64,000 bases of DNA from Paraburkholderia fungorum. GTDB taxonomy: Bacteria > Pseudomonadota > Gammaproteobacteria > Burkholderiales > Burkholderiaceae. How positions within the stretch are numbered: the stretch's first letter is position 1; each line of letters starts with the position of its first letter. Below the pieces are notes generated by a model. The model saw only the letters and a list, made by a program, of their open reading frames with translations. It had not been told where the DNA came from and searched no databases. Below, piece by piece: positions 61,281 through 64,000 of this stretch. The stretch lies in assembly GCF_900099835.1 (NCBI RefSeq), contig NZ_FNKP01000002.1:1612001-1676000 (forward strand), given 5' to 3'. The position numbers were made by a program, and so were the translations under genes.

Positions 61281-62812
61281 CTCGCCTCCAATGCAACGGG
61301 CGTCGTTTCTGCCGACGCCGATGCTGGAGCCGAAGCCGCTGCGGGCACGGACGCGGCGACCGGCGGCACCGACAGCTTCTCCGCCTCGAGCACCCAGCCG
61401 CCCCCCATCGCCTTGTAGAGACTGACGAACGACGTCAGTTGCGCGCCCTGCGTCTGCGTATAGCTGAGTTGTGCATTGAAGAGGCTACGCTCGGCGTCGA
61501 GCACTTCGATGTAGCTTGTATAACCGCCTTCGTAGCGCAGACGCGCGAGCCGCGCGTAAGTGTGCAACGCCTCGACCTGTTTGCCGACCACGTCCAGCTG
61601 TTCGCGCGTTTTCTGCACGGCGACCAGCGCGTCCTCGACTTCCTGAAACGCCACCTGAATCGCCTTCTCATAGGCGAACAGTGCTTCCTGCTGGCGCGCC
61701 TCGGCCTGATGCACCTGGCCCGTGATATTGCCCGCCGTGAAAATAGGCTGCGTCACGCTCCCCGCAAACGACCACACTTTCGCCGGCCCCGTAAAGAGGT
61801 CGGAGAATTGCGAGCTGACCGTGCCGAACAGGCCCGTCAGCGAGATCGACGGAAAATACAACGCCCTGGCGGCGCCGATCAGTGCGTTTTCCGCTACGAG
61901 CGTCTGCTCGGCTTGCAGCAGATCGGGACGTCGTTCCAGCAACGCGGAGGGCAAGCCGTCGGGAATGGGCGGCGTGCCCATCGTTCCCAATTCGCGGCCA
62001 CGCAGAATCGCGCCGGGATTCGTGCCGATCAGGACGGACAGCGCGTCTTCCTGCTGCGCGATCTGCATCTCGAGAAGGGGGATCGTCTGCTTCGCCGCTT
62101 CGTACTCCGACTCGCTTTGCGCCAACTCCATTTGCGACACTTCGCCGCCCTTGAATCGCAGCGTGAATACGCGTACCGATTCGTCACGGCTCTTCACGGT
62201 TTCATTCGCGATTTCCAGTTGCCGATCGAGACTGCGCAAGTTGATATAGGACGACGCGACTGAGCCCACCAGCGTCAGGATGGTGCCCCGGCGGCCCTCC
62301 TCGCTCGCCAGCAGATTGGCGCGCGCAGCCTCGGTCTGACGGCGCACCTTGCCAAACAGGTCGATCTCCCAAGCCACCGACACGCTTGCGTCGAACTGGT
62401 TGTAGATCGGGCTCACGCCATTCGGCACAGGGATTCCCGCTGCCTGCGACGCACGTTGGCGCGACGCATCCGCCCCCGCGCCCAGTTGCGGGAAAAGCGC
62501 GGAACGCGTCGTGACGAACTGGGCCCGAAACTCGTCCACCCGCGCGGCCGCCATCTTGACGTCGCGGTTTTCCAGTAGCGCCGTGGCAATCAACTGATTC
62601 AGCACGGGGTCCTGAAACTGCTCCCACCACGCCATGTCGGCAATCTGCGCGGACTCGCCCTGCGCGAAACGGTAGGTCGCCGGCACATCGATTTTGGGCC
62701 GCGCATAGTCGGGGCCGAGCAGGCAACCGCCCAATGCCAGAACCAGCGCCAACACCGGCAGCGCCAGCACGACGGCGCGAGCGGGCAGACGCGGCAGCAC
62801 TCTCCCGTCCAT
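61277..62812 (-). CDS. NodT-family RND outer-membrane factor lipoprotein
   Basis: A 511-residue outer-membrane channel of the TolC/OprM class. Lipobox LALGGCLLGPDYARPKIDVP; then AWWEQFQDPVLNQLIATALL, the OEP repeat SYINLRSLDRQLEIANETVK, SQMELAQSESEYEAAKQTIP and SLTGLFGTVSSQFSDLFTGP, with the second OEP domain near 300-460. It forms the exit duct for the RND pump whose gene ends 2 bases upstream, and it overlaps pqiA by ATGA. An Ala/Ser/Pro-rich tail ends the protein. Confidence 0.92.
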   Translation of the reverse strand: MDGRVLPRLPARAVVLALPVLALVLALGGCLLGPDYARPKIDVPATYRFAQGESAQIADMAWWEQFQDPVLNQLIATALLENRDVKMAAARVDEFRAQFVTTRSALFPQLGAGADASRQRASQAAGIPVPNGVSPIYNQFDASVSVAWEIDLFGKVRRQTEAARANLLASEEGRRGTILTLVGSVASSYINLRSLDRQLEIANETVKSRDESVRVFTLRFKGGEVSQMELAQSESEYEAAKQTIPLLEMQIAQQEDALSVLIGTNPGAILRGRELGTMGTPPIPDGLPSALLERRPDLLQAEQTLVAENALIGAARALYFPSISLTGLFGTVSSQFSDLFTGPAKVWSFAGSVTQPIFTAGNITGQVHQAEARQQEALFAYEKAIQVAFQEVEDALVAVQKTREQLDVVGKQVEALHTYARLARLRYEGGYTSYIEVLDAERSLFNAQLSYTQTQGAQLTSFVSLYKAMGGGWVLEAEKLSVPPVAASVPAAASAPASASAETTPVALEAR

Positions 62813-62814
62813 TT

Positions 62815-64000
62815 TCAGTGACCCTCTTGAGATGACGCGCCAGGCGGCACGCCAGGGTCCGCCGGACCTTTGTCCGGCGTCTGCTTGCCGCTTTGAGAGC
62901 GCGACGACATCGATTCAAGCAGGTAATAGAACATCGGAATGAAGAACACCGCGATCACCGTTGCGCCGAGCATGCCGCCGATCACCCCTGTGCCGATCGA
63001 ATGGCGGCTGTTGGCCGACGCACCGGTCGCGATGGCGAGCGGCACGCAGCCGAGAATGAATGCCAGCGACGTCATCACAATAGGACGCAAGCGTTCCTCG
63101 GCTGCGGTCATGGTCGAATCGAATACCGACGCGCCCGTCTCCCGGTTCAGCACCGCGAACTCGAAGATCAGGATCGCGTTCTTCGCGGCGAGCGCGACCA
63201 GCATGGTCAGCCCGATCTGGAAGTAGACGTCGTTGCTCAGGCCGCGTATCAGAATCGCCAGCAGCGCACCGAACAGTGCGAACGGCACCGCCATCAGCAC
63301 GCCAATCGGCAGGCTCCACTTCTCGTACTGGCCGGCGAGGATCAGGAACACCATCACCAGACCGAACACGAACACCAGTCCCGAGGTGCCGCCCGATTGC
63401 CGCTCCTCGTAAGCCTCACCGCTCCACGCGACGTCGTAGCCGGGCGGCATCTGCGTCGCCAGTTCCTCGAGAGTCGAGATCACCTGACCGGAACTGAAAC
63501 CGGGGGCGGCACTCGCCGTGATCTTGATCGCCGGAAAATTATTGAAGCGGGTAACCAGATCCGGCCCGACGACAAAGCTGTAATTCGCCACCGATGTGAC
63601 CGGCAGCATCGAGCCTGTCTTGCTGCGCACGAAAATCTGGTCGAGGTCGTCGGGCTTCAACCGGTACGACGGCTCTGCCTGAAGGATCACCTGCCATAGC
63701 CGGCTCGAACGGTTGAACTGCGAGACATAGAGCGAGCCGAACATGGTCTGCATCGCGCTATACGCATCTTCGACCGGCACGCCCAGCGTCTCGGACTTGT
63801 CGCGGTCCACCTGAAACAGCAATTGCCGGGACGACGCGTTGAAGGTCGACGTCACCCCGGTGAGTTCCCGCCGCTGCTTCGCCCGCAGGAGGAAGTCCTG
63901 CGCGACCTCCGCGAGTTGCGCGATGCTCGCGTCGCCCTTGCTCTGAATCCACACCTCCGTGCCGCCCGTGGTGCCGAGACCTGGAATCGACGGCGGATTC
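62815..64000 (-). CDS. RND efflux pump inner-membrane subunit (HAE1 type), C-terminal part
   Basis: The frame is open to the right edge, where it reads NPPSIPGLGTTGGTEVWIQS, a conserved porter-domain segment of AcrB/MexB-type pumps; about 395 residues are visible. The second half shows helices (GLVFVFGLVMVFLILAGQYE, GLTMLVALAAKNAILIFEFA, TSLAFILGCVPLAIATGA) and ends with ATVIAVFFIPMFYYLLES. HAE1 pumps expel drugs, solvents and dyes with proton antiport. The gene begins outside the window, as would its membrane-fusion partner. Confidence 0.93.
   Translation of the reverse strand, partial: NPPSIPGLGTTGGTEVWIQSKGDASIAQLAEVAQDFLLRAKQRRELTGVTSTFNASSRQLLFQVDRDKSETLGVPVEDAYSAMQTMFGSLYVSQFNRSSRLWQVILQAEPSYRLKPDDLDQIFVRSKTGSMLPVTSVANYSFVVGPDLVTRFNNFPAIKITASAAPGFSSGQVISTLEELATQMPPGYDVAWSGEAYEERQSGGTSGLVFVFGLVMVFLILAGQYEKWSLPIGVLMAVPFALFGALLAILIRGLSNDVYFQIGLTMLVALAAKNAILIFEFAVLNRETGASVFDSTMTAAEERLRPIVMTSLAFILGCVPLAIATGASANSRHSIGTGVIGGMLGATVIAVFFIPMFYYLLESMSSRSQSGKQTPDKGPADPGVPPGASSQEGH

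Overview
The window looks like chromosomal DNA of a beta-proteobacterium of the Burkholderia/Paraburkholderia group. The background is GC-rich, and several family types common in that group occur together: DUF4148, DUF2964, DUF3300, DUF2950, NodT-type outer-membrane factors, MHS transporters and a tandem glycine riboswitch. No rRNA, tRNA or CRISPR array was seen.

Region 1-9.77 kb is a mobile island that continues beyond the left edge. It holds the 3' part of a TnsE-like gene, an orphan alpha/beta hydrolase, decayed gene fragments, and an AT-rich, translationally coupled four-gene module (3943-9506) of three tyrosine-recombinase-fold proteins plus a small coiled-coil protein. The middle recombinase lacks two catalytic-box residues. 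The island's right edge cuts the 3' end of a malate/lactate dehydrogenase-family gene near 9775, leaving a truncated chromosomal gene with an island-encoded tail.

Region 9.8-17.2 kb is core-like: an M20 dipeptidase, a superinfection-immunity-type membrane protein, a DUF2158 protein, a TetR-DHA2 efflux pair, OsmC and a DUF4148 protein. Region 17.4-32.1 kb is a patchwork of small catabolic and regulatory units, each with its own regulator and often a visible operator. They are RpiR with C45 hydrolase/aminotransferase/CMD; TetR with an MFS pump; LysR with M20 amidohydrolase/binding protein/PhyH dioxygenase; and SnoaL with MarR. Transposase and gene remnants separate them.

Region 32.3-38.4 kb is a ureide-type operon: a binding protein, two permeases and an ATPase of a polar-solute ABC importer, three different DUF1989 proteins and an allantoicase. 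A divergent RpiR regulator faces it across three GAAAC-N4-GTTTC sites. Region 38.9-44.4 kb has an MHS transporter, a porin, an AbgB-like amidohydrolase, an MlrC remnant and a LysR regulator. A D-amino-acid dehydrogenase-like gene follows, led by a tandem glycine riboswitch.

Region 46.8-57.6 kb groups small envelope and stress-type proteins (DUF3300, DUF2950, a lipoprotein, a VIT-like membrane protein, SYLF, DUF2964, a glycine-zipper protein and an RRM protein) around the aspartate decarboxylase/aspartate-alanine antiporter pair asdA-aspT. A repeated CGRCCTTGGTCC-type motif and a 4 x 11 bp tandem repeat lie in their promoter regions. The window ends with a leftward operon encoding an RND pump (cut by the right edge), a NodT outer-membrane factor and PqiA-PqiB-PqiC.
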